From a virus: a DNA stretch of 44,311 nucleotides. Positions within the stretch are counted from its first letter, which is position 1. Every line of letters starts with the position of its first letter. Shown here piece by piece: positions 35,412 to 44,311 of the stretch. Under the pieces are notes generated by a model, which saw only the letters and a program-made list of their open reading frames with translations, searched no databases and was not told the origin of the DNA. A program made the translations under genes and the position numbers. The DNA is taken from positions 1 through 44,311 of IMG/VR virus record IMGVR_UViG_3300032116_000407. The stretch is one strand, 5' to 3'.

Positions 35412-37775
35412 ATGAAAGAGCAACAGTTCGGCCGCACGCGGGCCGCCCCGGCGCCGGACTCGCGCCCGCGTGAGCGTGTTCAGGTCTTCGAGAACCGCCC
35501 CGTCCAGTACGAGAACACTTCGCGGCAACAACTTGGTGAGCTTCAGGCTTCCCTAGGGGGCTTCTTTGAGTCCCTCGCTCGGGCCGGCGATACGCTCGAC
35601 CAGGCGAACCACATGGTCCGCATGGAGGAGATCAAGCGCGAGAACGAGCAGCAGAAGGCGCAGGCCACGGCCGACGCCCTCGCGGGCAACGAGCGTGCGA
35701 TCCCGGACGATCTGGACTACACCCGCGCCTACGACCAGGTGGCGGCCAAGAAGCACGCCAACAAGCTGTACCAGGACTACGCCACCCGCGCGGCTCAACT
35801 GTCCGGCGACACGGACATCGAGGCGTGGACCAAGGAGTTCATGAATCAGGAGATCGGCCGCGGCACCGGCAACCCGGTGTTCGACGCCCACCTCCTGGCT
35901 GACTTCAGTTCCAAGGCCGAGACGCTTCAGTACCAGTTCAAGCAGAACCACATCAAGCAGGTGCTCCTCAAGGGGCAGGACAACCTCCGTGAGGCCGTGG
36001 TCGGAGACATCTCCAACTCCCCGGACCAGATCAACACCGGATGGCTCACGCGCCGCGCCAATGAGGCGGAGCGCCTGTTCCCTGGTGAGGAGTCCAAGGC
36101 CAAGGGCTTCATCATGAAGGCCCTCGTAGGGTCGGCCACTACGCCGGCCGCGTGGAAGCGCGTGTCGTCCCTCATCAACGAACCGGGCTACGGCCCGAAC
36201 GGTGAGTCCTACGCCAAGCTGTTCCCTGAGGCCGCGTCCGACATCGAGAATGCGATGATCGACAAGTGGTCGAAGCACATCACCACGACCGGCTTCGAGG
36301 CGTATCGCGGTATCGAGGACAAGCTCCTGGACGCCAAGATCAATCAGGACCCGGTGGCGATGGTCGGCCTTCTGTCCGGCCTTGAGGAGACCCTAAGCAA
36401 ACATGGCGGGCTCCCGCAGTACAACTCGCTGAAGGGCAAGATCGTCGCCCAAGTGCAGAAGCTCGCTGAAGAGATCGCGGGCGTGAACTGGGTGGGCGCC
36501 GTTGCGACCGGCCAGATCAAGGACTTCGACCAGGCCAAGATCAACAAGTACCAGCAGAAGTACCTGTCTGCGAACGGGATCGACCCCACGGCCAACGAAG
36601 AGTCGGCTGTTCGAGCCGCCCAAGTGGTGGCCCGCACGGGCGCCATTGCGGACGACCTCAAGGGGCTCATGTCCTCAATGATGTCGAACCCGAACGATCC
36701 TGCCACGCAGGTTCGGGCCTACCGCTTCTACAAGGCTCTGGACGACTCAGGGCGCATCGACATCTCCACCATGATGTCGAAGGATGCGCGCGAGAAGTAC
36801 CAGGCAGGGGAGCGCCTCATGGCCGTCGCAGGGGGCAACCCTACGACTGCCTTCTCGATGCTCGCTGCGGACAAGTCGCTCGCCAACCTGCCGGCCAACT
36901 CTTCGGAGTTCAAGTGGAACGACCTCATGGGCGTCCCCTCGAAGCCGAACGCCGAGGCCATGCTCACCGCGCAGGAGGGCGTGAAGGACAAGGTGGCCGA
37001 ACTGTTCGGTCTTCCGGGCCGGCTCTGGGGCACCTCTTCGCGCAAGCTGGAGTTTCACGGCGTAGCCGCGGACGAGATCATGGCCCAGTACGGCGCCACG
37101 CTCCTCCGCTACCGTAATGCCGGCGTTCCGGACTACCAGAAGGCCGCCACTGAGGACATCGCCAAGAACATCCAGAAGGACTACATGGCGATCCCTTCGG
37201 CGGACGGCAAGTACGTCATCCAGAAGTCGGTGCTGCCCACGCAGGCCAACGGCAAGCCGGTCTATCGTCCGGGCCTCATCACCAACCCGGCGACGGGCGA
37301 AGTGGAGGACTCGACGAAGACCTTCAAGGCCGACATGAAGTCGCTTGGGGTCGCCCTTCCGGGCATCTTCCAGGGAGACCTCTACGTCACCAACGACTCC
37401 GTCAAGACGATGGCGTCAGGTGCGTTCCCGATCATGCGTGACCGAGAGCCGGTGTTCCTCGAACCAGGCAAGGAGTACGCCTCGTGGAACAAGGCCAAGG
37501 AGGGCGCCATCGGCGGCGACGAGCACAAGCCCATGAAGCTACCTGCGGACCCCGCAGCGGCGGCCGAGATGCTGTCCAAGCGTCTGCCCGACTACATCGC
37601 CATCGACCCGTGGACGGTCGGCGGGAAGACCACCTTCCGCCTCATGTACCGCTTCCACCCGGCGCCTGTGAAGTCTGTCGCCAAGCGGGCGATGGAGTTC
37701 GACGTGAAGCAGCGCACCACCTCCCCTGGCCCCACTGGGACCTCGGATCAACTGGGGAACATCTATGGCCCGTAA
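35412..37775 (+). CDS. Internal virion protein (T7 gp15-like)
   Basis: A 787-aa, mostly helical protein close in size to T7 gp15 (747 aa), a core protein ejected to form the periplasmic tunnel. The N-terminal region is Gln/Arg-rich (QLGELQASLGGFFESLARAG, as in gp15/gp14 core proteins), followed by many amphipathic helices; the C-terminal 200 residues are more globular, with YRPGLITNPATGEVED and FRLMYRFHP. It overlaps the lysozyme-like gene by 11 bases. Confidence 0.9.
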   Translation: MKEQQFGRTRAAPAPDSRPRERVQVFENRPVQYENTSRQQLGELQASLGGFFESLARAGDTLDQANHMVRMEEIKRENEQQKAQATADALAGNERAIPDDLDYTRAYDQVAAKKHANKLYQDYATRAAQLSGDTDIEAWTKEFMNQEIGRGTGNPVFDAHLLADFSSKAETLQYQFKQNHIKQVLLKGQDNLREAVVGDISNSPDQINTGWLTRRANEAERLFPGEESKAKGFIMKALVGSATTPAAWKRVSSLINEPGYGPNGESYAKLFPEAASDIENAMIDKWSKHITTTGFEAYRGIEDKLLDAKINQDPVAMVGLLSGLEETLSKHGGLPQYNSLKGKIVAQVQKLAEEIAGVNWVGAVATGQIKDFDQAKINKYQQKYLSANGIDPTANEESAVRAAQVVARTGAIADDLKGLMSSMMSNPNDPATQVRAYRFYKALDDSGRIDISTMMSKDAREKYQAGERLMAVAGGNPTTAFSMLAADKSLANLPANSSEFKWNDLMGVPSKPNAEAMLTAQEGVKDKVAELFGLPGRLWGTSSRKLEFHGVAADEIMAQYGATLLRYRNAGVPDYQKAATEDIAKNIQKDYMAIPSADGKYVIQKSVLPTQANGKPVYRPGLITNPATGEVEDSTKTFKADMKSLGVALPGIFQGDLYVTNDSVKTMASGAFPIMRDREPVFLEPGKEYASWNKAKEGAIGGDEHKPMKLPADPAAAAEMLSKRLPDYIAIDPWTVGGKTTFRLMYRFHPAPVKSVAKRAMEFDVKQRTTSPGPTGTSDQLGNIYGP

Positions 37776-38640
37776 CGGGATCAGTACGTCTTGGGACCCG
37801 GCCCAAGTGACCCGCGATATGTTCGCGGCCTACCTGCAATCGTCCGCCGGGTCCGGACGGTTCCCCATGCAGGACTCCGTAGCGCCCATCCCTCAGATCA
37901 ACTCTGCGGAAGAGGGCGCCGCGCACCTGTCGTCTCTCACTCAACGCCGCGTGCAACAGCGCGGGGGATTTGCATTCGATATGTACAACACACCTGTGGG
38001 TGAAGGCTACGCGCAGAAGCGCTACGACTTCCTGGTCGGGGCGGAAGCCTCGCGCGAGTACGCCTACGACGATGCCACTGGCAAGACCGTGACGGACGGT
38101 GTCCCCAAGAAGGGGAAGATCACTGTCGGGATCGGGTTCAACATGGACCGCAAGGACGGGCGCCAGGTGTTCAAGAACGCGCTCGATCTCACGGACGCGG
38201 ACTTCGACGCCGTCTACGCCGGCAAGCAGAAGCTCACGCCGGTTCAGATTCGCCGGCTGTTCGACTACAACGCCGACGAGGCGGAGAACGTGGTCAAGAG
38301 CCGTCTGGGCGACGCACCGCTCACGGAGCACCAACGCCTGGCCCTCGTGTCGATGGCGTTCAACGGCCCCTCCCTGATCGGCCCGAAGATCACCGCGGCC
38401 ACCAAGGCGGGCAACACTGCGGCGGCGCTCGAAGAAATCCTGAACAACTCCAACGCCAAGAACATCGGCGGGCTCTGGGGCCGGCGCTACAAGGAAGCCG
38501 TCATGTTCGCAGGCGGCGCCTCGAACCTGGCTGAACTGGGCGTCCCGGATTACAAGACCTACGTCGGCCTCAAGCGCGGCACGATGGTAGCCAGCGGGCC
38601 TCCGCGTACAGGCACCATCACGTCCGGCGCACGGGCATAA
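37765..38640 (+). CDS. Virion-associated lysozyme (GH24/T4-lysozyme type)
   Basis: A 291-aa protein with a phage lysozyme core at residues 85-235. The catalytic Glu lies in LVGAEASREYAYDD, with the Asp shortly after, and GKITVGIGFNMDRKD carries the Thr-Val-Gly-Ile-Gly segment typical of GH24 enzymes (Glu-Asp-Thr triad). Then TEHQRLALVSMAFNGPSLIG and a LWGRRYKEAVMF end complete the fold. About 85 residues precede and 50 disordered residues follow the domain. In T7 the peptidoglycan-cleaving activity is part of gp16; here it is a separate gene between gp15-like and gp16-like genes. It may also have to serve as endolysin, since no other is recognised. Confidence 0.8.
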   Translation: MARNGISTSWDPAQVTRDMFAAYLQSSAGSGRFPMQDSVAPIPQINSAEEGAAHLSSLTQRRVQQRGGFAFDMYNTPVGEGYAQKRYDFLVGAEASREYAYDDATGKTVTDGVPKKGKITVGIGFNMDRKDGRQVFKNALDLTDADFDAVYAGKQKLTPVQIRRLFDYNADEAENVVKSRLGDAPLTEHQRLALVSMAFNGPSLIGPKITAATKAGNTAAALEEILNNSNAKNIGGLWGRRYKEAVMFAGGASNLAELGVPDYKTYVGLKRGTMVASGPPRTGTITSGARA

Positions 38641-38649
38641 CGAAAGCAC

Positions 38650-41600
38650 ATGGCAGACATCCTCCAGTTTGATCCCGTAAAGGCCGACCTTCAGGCCACC
38701 TCACGGGACTTCGTTCAGAACCCCTCGGAGGTTCCCGCATCGACGACGGACCGCGTCATCGAAGCGCAGAACCGCCCTGGCGCTCTGGACACCGCGATCT
38801 CCCTGTGGAGGCGCGAGACCGTCCTCGGGGCCGCCCTTGAGCGGATCGGGGTCAACACCGGAGGGGACGCCACGGAGTCCGGCTTCAATCCTTACCGCTA
38901 CTTCGCGGAGAAGGAAAAGGAGTATCAGGACCTCGCGCCCTACGTGAACAAGGGCCTCCTGGACAACGTCCGCTCGGAGGCCGAGTTCCTTGCCAAGGCC
39001 ACTCAGCTTCGGCAGGAACGCTTCAACATCCAGACCGCGGAAGCGGGGACTGGACTCGGCGTGGCGCTTGGGATGGGCTTGAGCCTGCTCGACGTGACCA
39101 CGCTCATCCCATTCGCAGGCCCCGCCGACAAGGCGCGGCGCGGCTTCAACGTCGGCCGCATGGCCGCCGGAGGGGCGACCTTCATGGGCGGCCAAGAGCT
39201 TGCCCTTCAGCAACTCCAAGAACTCCGCACCAAGGAGGAGTCGTTCCTGAACATCGGGATCGGCGCCGCCCTCGGCGGAGGTATCGGCCTGTTCGCGCCG
39301 GTCACGCACCCGGCCCTGAAGTCTCGTATTGCGGCGGCCGTTGACGCCACCCTTGAGCACCCCCCTGCGGTGCTCCGTCCGGGCGACCCTGCGTCGTCCG
39401 CTGAGACGGTCGGAGGGTCTGCCGGTGCGGCGGCCCGTGGCGCGATCATCGCTGAGGACTCCAAGCTGGCCGGCGGGGAATCCCTTCTGGCCCGCATGAC
39501 GCGGCCGATCCGCGGCGCGACGCCGATCCAGCGCTCCTTCGAGTGGACCTCCAACACCGCCCGAGACGTGTTCCACGGGATGGTCGATCTGGGCGGGACG
39601 TTCACCAAGGGTGCGCAGGAAGGCAAGGCCGTAGCCGCGTCGGTCGAGGACCTGGTCCGGGACAACATGATCCCGTTCGAGTCCTCGGTCCAGTACACCC
39701 ACGACGCCCTGGTCGAACTGAACAAGGAGCTGGGGAAGCAGTCTTCAAGCCTGGCGCAGTCGGTCAAGAGTGACGTGTCCCTGCTCACGGGCGGGCGCAT
39801 GCAACTCAACCCGATGGAGGCCCACCAGTTCAACCAGATCGTCCGGCGCATGCTGACCAACGATCTGTGGCAAGCCGGCGGCTCGCTGTCGGACGTGGAC
39901 CTGGTGGCCGTGCGCAAGCTCATGGAAGAGCGCGGGATCACCGAGCCGGCCGCCCAAGAGACCGTCCTGAAGTGGGCCGATAAGGCGGCCAAGAAGTGGC
40001 TCAAGACCTCGCTCGACATGGAAGAGCGAATGGTCAAGTTCGGCCTCATCACCGAGGACCAGAAGCTCGGCGCCCAGTACGGCCACGCCCAACTGTGGCA
40101 CCGGGAGAACATCCTGATGAACCGGGCGGACACCGAGAACTTCTTCCTTGAGGTGTTCTCCAAGCGGCCCGATGTGTCCTGGCTCATGGACAACCACGGG
40201 CTCACCCTGAACGACTTCGAGAAGCTGCCTGTGGGGGACACCCGCCGGCTCCAGATTCTCCAGGAGTGGTCGGGCGATCTGGCGGACATCACCAAGCGCC
40301 AGGCCGCGGTGCGCTTCGAGGCGGCGCAAGCCCAGTACGACAACGCACTGAACGAACTCGACATCATCGAGCGCGGCATGACCGCGGTGCGGGGCGAGAT
40401 CAAGGCCGCGTCCTTCGCGGAGATTCGAGCCAAGGCCCGGAACTCCGAGATCGCCCTGTTCGCCAAGAAGCTCGGCCGCATCGACGCCAAGCTCACCAAA
40501 GCTGAATCGACAATTGCGGCGATTAAGCGCGATTATCCCGATCTTCTCGACTTTGCTGACGACATAGAGACGACCCGCCAAGGGGCCGGCACTGCGCTGG
40601 ACCAGGTGGGCGCCGCTCTGGGTGTCCGCAACGCCGACGTTACGTCCGCCAAAGAGGGCGTCCTGTCGGCCCGCACGCTCCGCAACAACGCCAACCCCGA
40701 GGCCCTCGCCACGGCACGCAAGGCGTACCAGGACGCCGTGGCCGCCCGTAAGGAAGCCATAGCGGCCCGTAATGAGGCCCGCGCTGCGTTCTCCGAAGCG
40801 GCCAAGACCTACCGGGTCTCGCAGCGCTGGATCGATGCAGCGGCCCGCAAAGCCGACGATCTGGCCCGCGCGGAGCGCAACGCTCTGGACGCCCCCGGCA
40901 TTGACACCGCGATCACCGAACTGGAGGCCGTAGCGGTCAAGCGTCGCGCCAAGTTCGAGAAGGCGCAAGCTGCTCGGGAAGCGCTCCAGCAGGAGCGGGT
41001 GGAGATTCAGGCCGGCTTGAGGTTGTCCAAGGAGGACTTCAAGGCCGCCCGGAAGGAACTCTCCGCCGCACGCAGGGGCGCCAAGAAGGCCGACAAGATC
41101 GTGCCAATGCTGGATGTCATCGACGACATCATCAACGGCATCACGGACGCGGGACGCGCTCCGATGGGCATCCTTCAGAACACCGTAGGGGAGTCCGGTC
41201 GGGTCAAGGATCGGCGCATCATCCTGACCACCGCAGAGCGCCGCCAGGCCGAAGAGATGGGCATGCTGCACACAGACCTTCTCCACGTCATGGGGCGCCA
41301 GTGGGACGACCTCGCGCCGAAGCTCGCCTTCATGGAGCGCTTCGGTGAGTACGACCTCAAGGTCCACGTTCAGGAGATCGAGAAGGAATACGCCAAGTTG
41401 ATCCAGATGGCCCCCAACGCCAAGGTGAAGGAGAAGCTCCAAGCCGAACTCGTCAACGTCCTGGAGGACGTGGTGGTGGCGCGGGACCGTCTGCTCAATC
41501 GCTCACGCATACCGGATGATCCGGAGTCGTGGGTGACGTGGGGTCTCGGGAAGCTCCGGCAACTCAACTACCTCCGCTTCGCGGCGGGGTTCCCGATCTC

Positions 41601-42744
41601 CTCGTTCACCGATCTGGCGGCTCACCACCTCCACGTTGGGTTCGGGGCCGAGTCGCACAAGTTCGCCATGAAGGCGTTCGATGTGCTGCGAGAGTCTGCG
41701 ATCAACCCCAAGAGCCCTGAGCTACTCACGCTCGCGCGTGCGGCCGAGATGGTCATGAGCCACTCGACCACCGCAAGGCTCCACGTTCTGGACGACCTTC
41801 AGCACGTCGGAGGGGTCGGCCCTCGGGGCTCTCTGAAGCAGCGCGTTACGTCCGCCGTTGACCGCGTCACGAACACCCTGACGCAGCGCATGAACGTGTA
41901 CTCGGGCATGTACGCCTGGAACACGATGGGCAAGACCACCGCGGCCATCGCCGCGATGTCGAAGCTCCGCGACATGCTTCCCAACTACGCCGGCCTCAAA
42001 GCCGGCCAGAAGGCGGAGCTTGCCGTCCTCGGTATTGGGGAGACGGAAGCCAAGACCCTGGCGAAGTTCTTCGGGAAGCACGGCAAGGATGTCGACGGGG
42101 TGTTCGATCCGAACGCTCACCTGTGGCACCAAGAGGCCGGCGGAGCGGATGCGCACAAGCAGTTGCGCATCGCCGTTCGCCGCATCATGGATCGCGCTCA
42201 GATGAGCCCCGGCGTCGGCGATTTGCCGAACCTCATGGGGACCACTCTGGGCAAGCTCATGCTTCAGTTCGGCAGCTTCGGGTTTGCCTCGATCAACCGC
42301 TTCCTCGTGCCTGCGACGCAACGCCTGATGCTCAATGGCGATGCCCAGGCGGCCCAGTCGTTCGCGATCCTGTTCGGGATGGCGAGCTTCGTCTCCACCA
42401 TCCGCGCCTACATGAACGGCAAGGACCCCGCGAAGTATTCCGCGGAGCAGTGGACCAAGGAGGTGCTCGATCGCTCGGGCGTCTTCGCGTACCTGTCCCC
42501 GTACATCGACGCCGGCATGAAGCTCTCGGGCTATTCGCCGGACGGTGTGTCGTCGCGCTACCGCAACAACGCGTGGTGGGAGTCCCTCATGGGACCGTGG
42601 GCGGGAACGCTCGCGACCATCGGGCAGTCGGCCAACGCCGTCGCCGAGGGCGACATCGAGAAGTTCAAGAAGAAGGCGTTTCTTTTGGCGCCGTTCAATC
42701 AGTGGTTCCGGATCGCGAAAGCGTTCGTAGAGCCCCCGCAATAA
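38650..42744 (+). CDS. Large internal virion protein (T7 gp16-like, without lysozyme domain)
   Basis: A 1364-aa core protein similar in length to T7 gp16 (1318 aa). The N-terminal 450 residues include hydrophobic Gly-rich patches (GTGLGVALGMGLSLLD); the middle, about 540-850, is a long charged helical region, likely coiled coil (QAQYDNALNELDIIERGMTA); the C-terminal 400 residues have amphipathic and hydrophobic helices (GKLMLQFGSFGFASINRFLV). T7 gp16 carries an N-terminal transglycosylase; that domain is not visible here and the preceding gene supplies a lysozyme instead. It is ejected with the genome to form the translocation channel. Confidence 0.9.
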   Translation: MADILQFDPVKADLQATSRDFVQNPSEVPASTTDRVIEAQNRPGALDTAISLWRRETVLGAALERIGVNTGGDATESGFNPYRYFAEKEKEYQDLAPYVNKGLLDNVRSEAEFLAKATQLRQERFNIQTAEAGTGLGVALGMGLSLLDVTTLIPFAGPADKARRGFNVGRMAAGGATFMGGQELALQQLQELRTKEESFLNIGIGAALGGGIGLFAPVTHPALKSRIAAAVDATLEHPPAVLRPGDPASSAETVGGSAGAAARGAIIAEDSKLAGGESLLARMTRPIRGATPIQRSFEWTSNTARDVFHGMVDLGGTFTKGAQEGKAVAASVEDLVRDNMIPFESSVQYTHDALVELNKELGKQSSSLAQSVKSDVSLLTGGRMQLNPMEAHQFNQIVRRMLTNDLWQAGGSLSDVDLVAVRKLMEERGITEPAAQETVLKWADKAAKKWLKTSLDMEERMVKFGLITEDQKLGAQYGHAQLWHRENILMNRADTENFFLEVFSKRPDVSWLMDNHGLTLNDFEKLPVGDTRRLQILQEWSGDLADITKRQAAVRFEAAQAQYDNALNELDIIERGMTAVRGEIKAASFAEIRAKARNSEIALFAKKLGRIDAKLTKAESTIAAIKRDYPDLLDFADDIETTRQGAGTALDQVGAALGVRNADVTSAKEGVLSARTLRNNANPEALATARKAYQDAVAARKEAIAARNEARAAFSEAAKTYRVSQRWIDAAARKADDLARAERNALDAPGIDTAITELEAVAVKRRAKFEKAQAAREALQQERVEIQAGLRLSKEDFKAARKELSAARRGAKKADKIVPMLDVIDDIINGITDAGRAPMGILQNTVGESGRVKDRRIILTTAERRQAEEMGMLHTDLLHVMGRQWDDLAPKLAFMERFGEYDLKVHVQEIEKEYAKLIQMAPNAKVKEKLQAELVNVLEDVVVARDRLLNRSRIPDDPESWVTWGLGKLRQLNYLRFAAGFPISSFTDLAAHHLHVGFGAESHKFAMKAFDVLRESAINPKSPELLTLARAAEMVMSHSTTARLHVLDDLQHVGGVGPRGSLKQRVTSAVDRVTNTLTQRMNVYSGMYAWNTMGKTTAAIAAMSKLRDMLPNYAGLKAGQKAELAVLGIGETEAKTLAKFFGKHGKDVDGVFDPNAHLWHQEAGGADAHKQLRIAVRRIMDRAQMSPGVGDLPNLMGTTLGKLMLQFGSFGFASINRFLVPATQRLMLNGDAQAAQSFAILFGMASFVSTIRAYMNGKDPAKYSAEQWTKEVLDRSGVFAYLSPYIDAGMKLSGYSPDGVSSRYRNNAWWESLMGPWAGTLATIGQSANAVAEGDIEKFKKKAFLLAPFNQWFRIAKAFVEPPQ

Positions 42745-42770
42745 CCCGAGGGCGTCATGCTCTCGGGGTT
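42743..42770 (+). terminator. Hairpin between gp16-like and tailspike genes
   Basis: CCCGAG (42745-42750) pairs with CTCGGG (42762-42767), extendable by an A-T pair either side of a mismatch. No U-tract follows; partial termination or RNA processing before the tailspike gene is possible. Confidence 0.35.
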
Positions 42771-42783
42771 CCCCTGAGAAGAC

Positions 42784-44311
42784 ATGGCACTCTCCCGCAC
42801 GACCCTCACCGGCGACGGCGTTACGAACCAGTACGCCGTCCCCTTTCCGTACATCAAGAAGTCGCACGTCAACGTCGAAGTTGACGGTGTCACGGCCCCG
42901 TTCACTTGGGTGAACCCGGCCCTCATTCAGATCACGAGCACGCCGGCCGCGCTCAGTACGATCCTCATCTACCGCAACAGTTCCAAGACCGCCCGCCTGG
43001 TCGACTACACGGCGGGGCCGCTCGACGAAGAGACGCTCGACGCGGATTCGCAGCAAGCGTTCTACCTCGCGCAGGAGTCCATCGATCGTGCGGAGCTTGC
43101 CATGGGGACCACCTTTGGCGGCGTTGCGTGGGACGCATTGGCAAAGCGGATCACCAACTCAGCGACGCCCGCGCTCGCGAACGACGTAGCCACAAAGGAC
43201 TACGTCGACACGCGCAGCGGGACCGGAAGCGGTAGCTGGACCCAGGACGGCACCGGCGCGGCTACCATCTCCGTGGTCGCCGATCTAAAGCGCACTGTTC
43301 GCGTGAGTCAGTTCACCGGAGTCGACCCGACAGGTGTGGCCGACTCCACGACAGGCATTCAGAACGCCCTCAACTCCCTGCCGTTCGGCGGGACCGTCAT
43401 GCTCGGGCGCGGAACATTCAAAGTGACCGGACTCACGATCCCTGCGGGGGTTGTGCTGGAGGGCGAGACGCCGTACCAGTCCGTCCTGATCACTTCGTCC
43501 ACGAACGCGACCGTGGCGTACATGAACACGTCGGCGGCCCTTCGCCGCATCAAGATCGACTCGTCTGTCGCACGGACCGCCAGCTTCTTCGTCGACGTCC
43601 AGGGCAACGGGGTGGTGCTCGACGAGCTTGAGTTGTCGAACTACTTCATCGGCATCTCGATCGGGACGCTCGGGTCTCCAGTCATCGTAGGGACGCGAAT
43701 CATCAACCCGGTTCTTCGCAACCCGTCAATCCTGGCCGGAACAGGCGGAATCCAGGCGCTGAATTTCAGCAACACACTCATCGTCGACGGGATCGTGACC
43801 GGGCCAAACACGGGCGATCAGCCTGGGTTCGGCATTCGCTTCCAGAACGGCGACACAGCGTTCATCTCAGGGACCAACGTAACGAAGCACGGGAAAGGCC
43901 TCTGGGTTGATACCCCTGCGCCATACAACTGCTACGCCCTGACGATCGACGGAAGCCTGTTCGACTCGGCGGGGACGATCAACGGCGGGACCACGGTGGC
44001 GTCGGGAAGCATCGCGCCAGCGGGCGGCGTGTACAACACGCGCATCTCGAATACGTGGTTCGGGCTGTCTACTGCACAGCAAGGGCTCTACATCGGGCGC
44101 ACTGGCGCGGGAACGGTTGACGGCATTGTGCTGGACGGTTGTGAGTTCACGGACAACGGCGACAGCGGGCTTGTCGTGGATGGGCCGGGAGTCAAGAACT
44201 GGTCCGTAATTGGCGGCCACGCCGGGGGCAACACTGCGTCCGGCATCAGGGCGGCGGCCGGAACAACGGATTGGTCGATTGTCGGCTTCCGTGCCGGCAA
44301 CATCGCGGGCC
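42784..44311 (+). CDS. Tailspike, N-terminal part (T7-fibre anchor plus beta-helix)
   Basis: ATG 42784; the reading frame runs off the window end and continues at base 228 of the left end, for about 633 aa in all. Residues 1-130 match the T7 gp17 N-terminal virion-binding domain: LTGDGVTNQYAVPFPYIKK, VEVDGVTAPFTW, LIYRNSSKT and DADSQQAFYLAQESIDRAE. From about residue 180 a pectate-lyase-type beta-helix begins with FTGVDPTGVADSTTGIQNAL, then GRGTFKVTGLTIPAGVVLEG. This combination is typical of capsule- or O-antigen-depolymerising tailspikes of podoviruses. Enzyme activity is an inference. Base 44185 (C) differs from the matching base 101 (A). Confidence 0.92.
   Translation, partial: MALSRTTLTGDGVTNQYAVPFPYIKKSHVNVEVDGVTAPFTWVNPALIQITSTPAALSTILIYRNSSKTARLVDYTAGPLDEETLDADSQQAFYLAQESIDRAELAMGTTFGGVAWDALAKRITNSATPALANDVATKDYVDTRSGTGSGSWTQDGTGAATISVVADLKRTVRVSQFTGVDPTGVADSTTGIQNALNSLPFGGTVMLGRGTFKVTGLTIPAGVVLEGETPYQSVLITSSTNATVAYMNTSAALRRIKIDSSVARTASFFVDVQGNGVVLDELELSNYFIGISIGTLGSPVIVGTRIINPVLRNPSILAGTGGIQALNFSNTLIVDGIVTGPNTGDQPGFGIRFQNGDTAFISGTNVTKHGKGLWVDTPAPYNCYALTIDGSLFDSAGTINGGTTVASGSIAPAGGVYNTRISNTWFGLSTAQQGLYIGRTGAGTVDGIVLDGCEFTDNGDSGLVVDGPGVKNWSVIGGHAGGNTASGIRAAAGTTDWSIVGFRAGNIAG
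44085..44311. repeat. Terminal overlap of the assembly (right copy)
   Basis: Second copy of bases 1-227, with a single mismatch at 44185. It marks the point where the circular or permuted assembly was opened, inside the beta-helix coding region of the tailspike. Confidence 0.9.

Noticed and set aside
39745-43056. Long minus-strand reading frames opposite gp16-like (39745-41442, 41722-43056) and polymerase (16387-17874) genes
   Set aside because: They are antisense shadows of strongly conserved plus-strand genes in GC-rich DNA, with no ribosome sites or recognisable domains.

Overview
The window is essentially the whole genome of a T7-like podovirus (Autographiviridae-type) of a GC-rich Gram-negative host. 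It was opened inside the tailspike gene: bases 1-227 repeat bases 44085-44311 with one mismatch, giving a unique circle of about 44,084 bp. All confident genes lie on the plus strand, most with 1-4 nt start/stop overlaps. The Gram-negative host is inferred from three large internal virion proteins, a lipobox protein and Shine-Dalgarno starts.

Layout. (1) 1-5477: end of the tailspike, a small HExxH protein, a holin candidate, three fibre-associated genes, and the small and large terminase subunits. (2) 5478-6278: repeat-rich non-coding DNA, the likely site of the physical ends and early host-type promoters. (3) 6279-9719: small early genes of unknown function. (4) 9720-12092: a lysogeny-like module with a structured leader, an XRE-type regulator and a tyrosine integrase. 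(5) 12166-14381: small genes, many membrane-associated, then an attP candidate at 14448-14492 made of the 3' half of a tRNA-Asn gene. (6) 14576-18081: the phage RNA polymerase, encoded as TWO separate genes (N-terminal promoter domain and C-terminal catalytic domain) with five small genes between them. (7) 18176-26843: ssDNA-binding protein, RusA-like resolvase, primase-helicase, HNH-like protein, DNA polymerase, 5'-3' exonuclease, HD phosphohydrolase and dATP/dGTP diphosphohydrolase. (8) 26894-44311: morphogenesis genes in T7 order: gp7.3-like protein, portal, scaffold, major capsid, tail tubes A and B, gp14/gp15-like proteins, a separate GH24-type lysozyme, gp16-like protein and the tailspike.

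How it may work together. Integrase, regulator and a tRNA-derived attP indicate a temperate T7-like phage. Because attP lies between the early region and the split polymerase genes, integration would separate the polymerase from the early promoters, and excision would reconnect them. A promoter-like motif recurs at 9772, 18106 and 26886, ahead of the lysogeny, replication and morphogenesis blocks; it has T7-style spacing and a CTATA core, so it may be the recognition site of the split polymerase.

The two most unusual items are the cleanly split single-subunit RNA polymerase and a roughly 700-nt non-coding region (30087-30793) between scaffold and major capsid genes. That region holds a perfect 19-bp long-range inverted repeat and about ten local hairpins, and looks like a large structured RNA. 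Functions are inferred by reading motifs only; no database search was possible.
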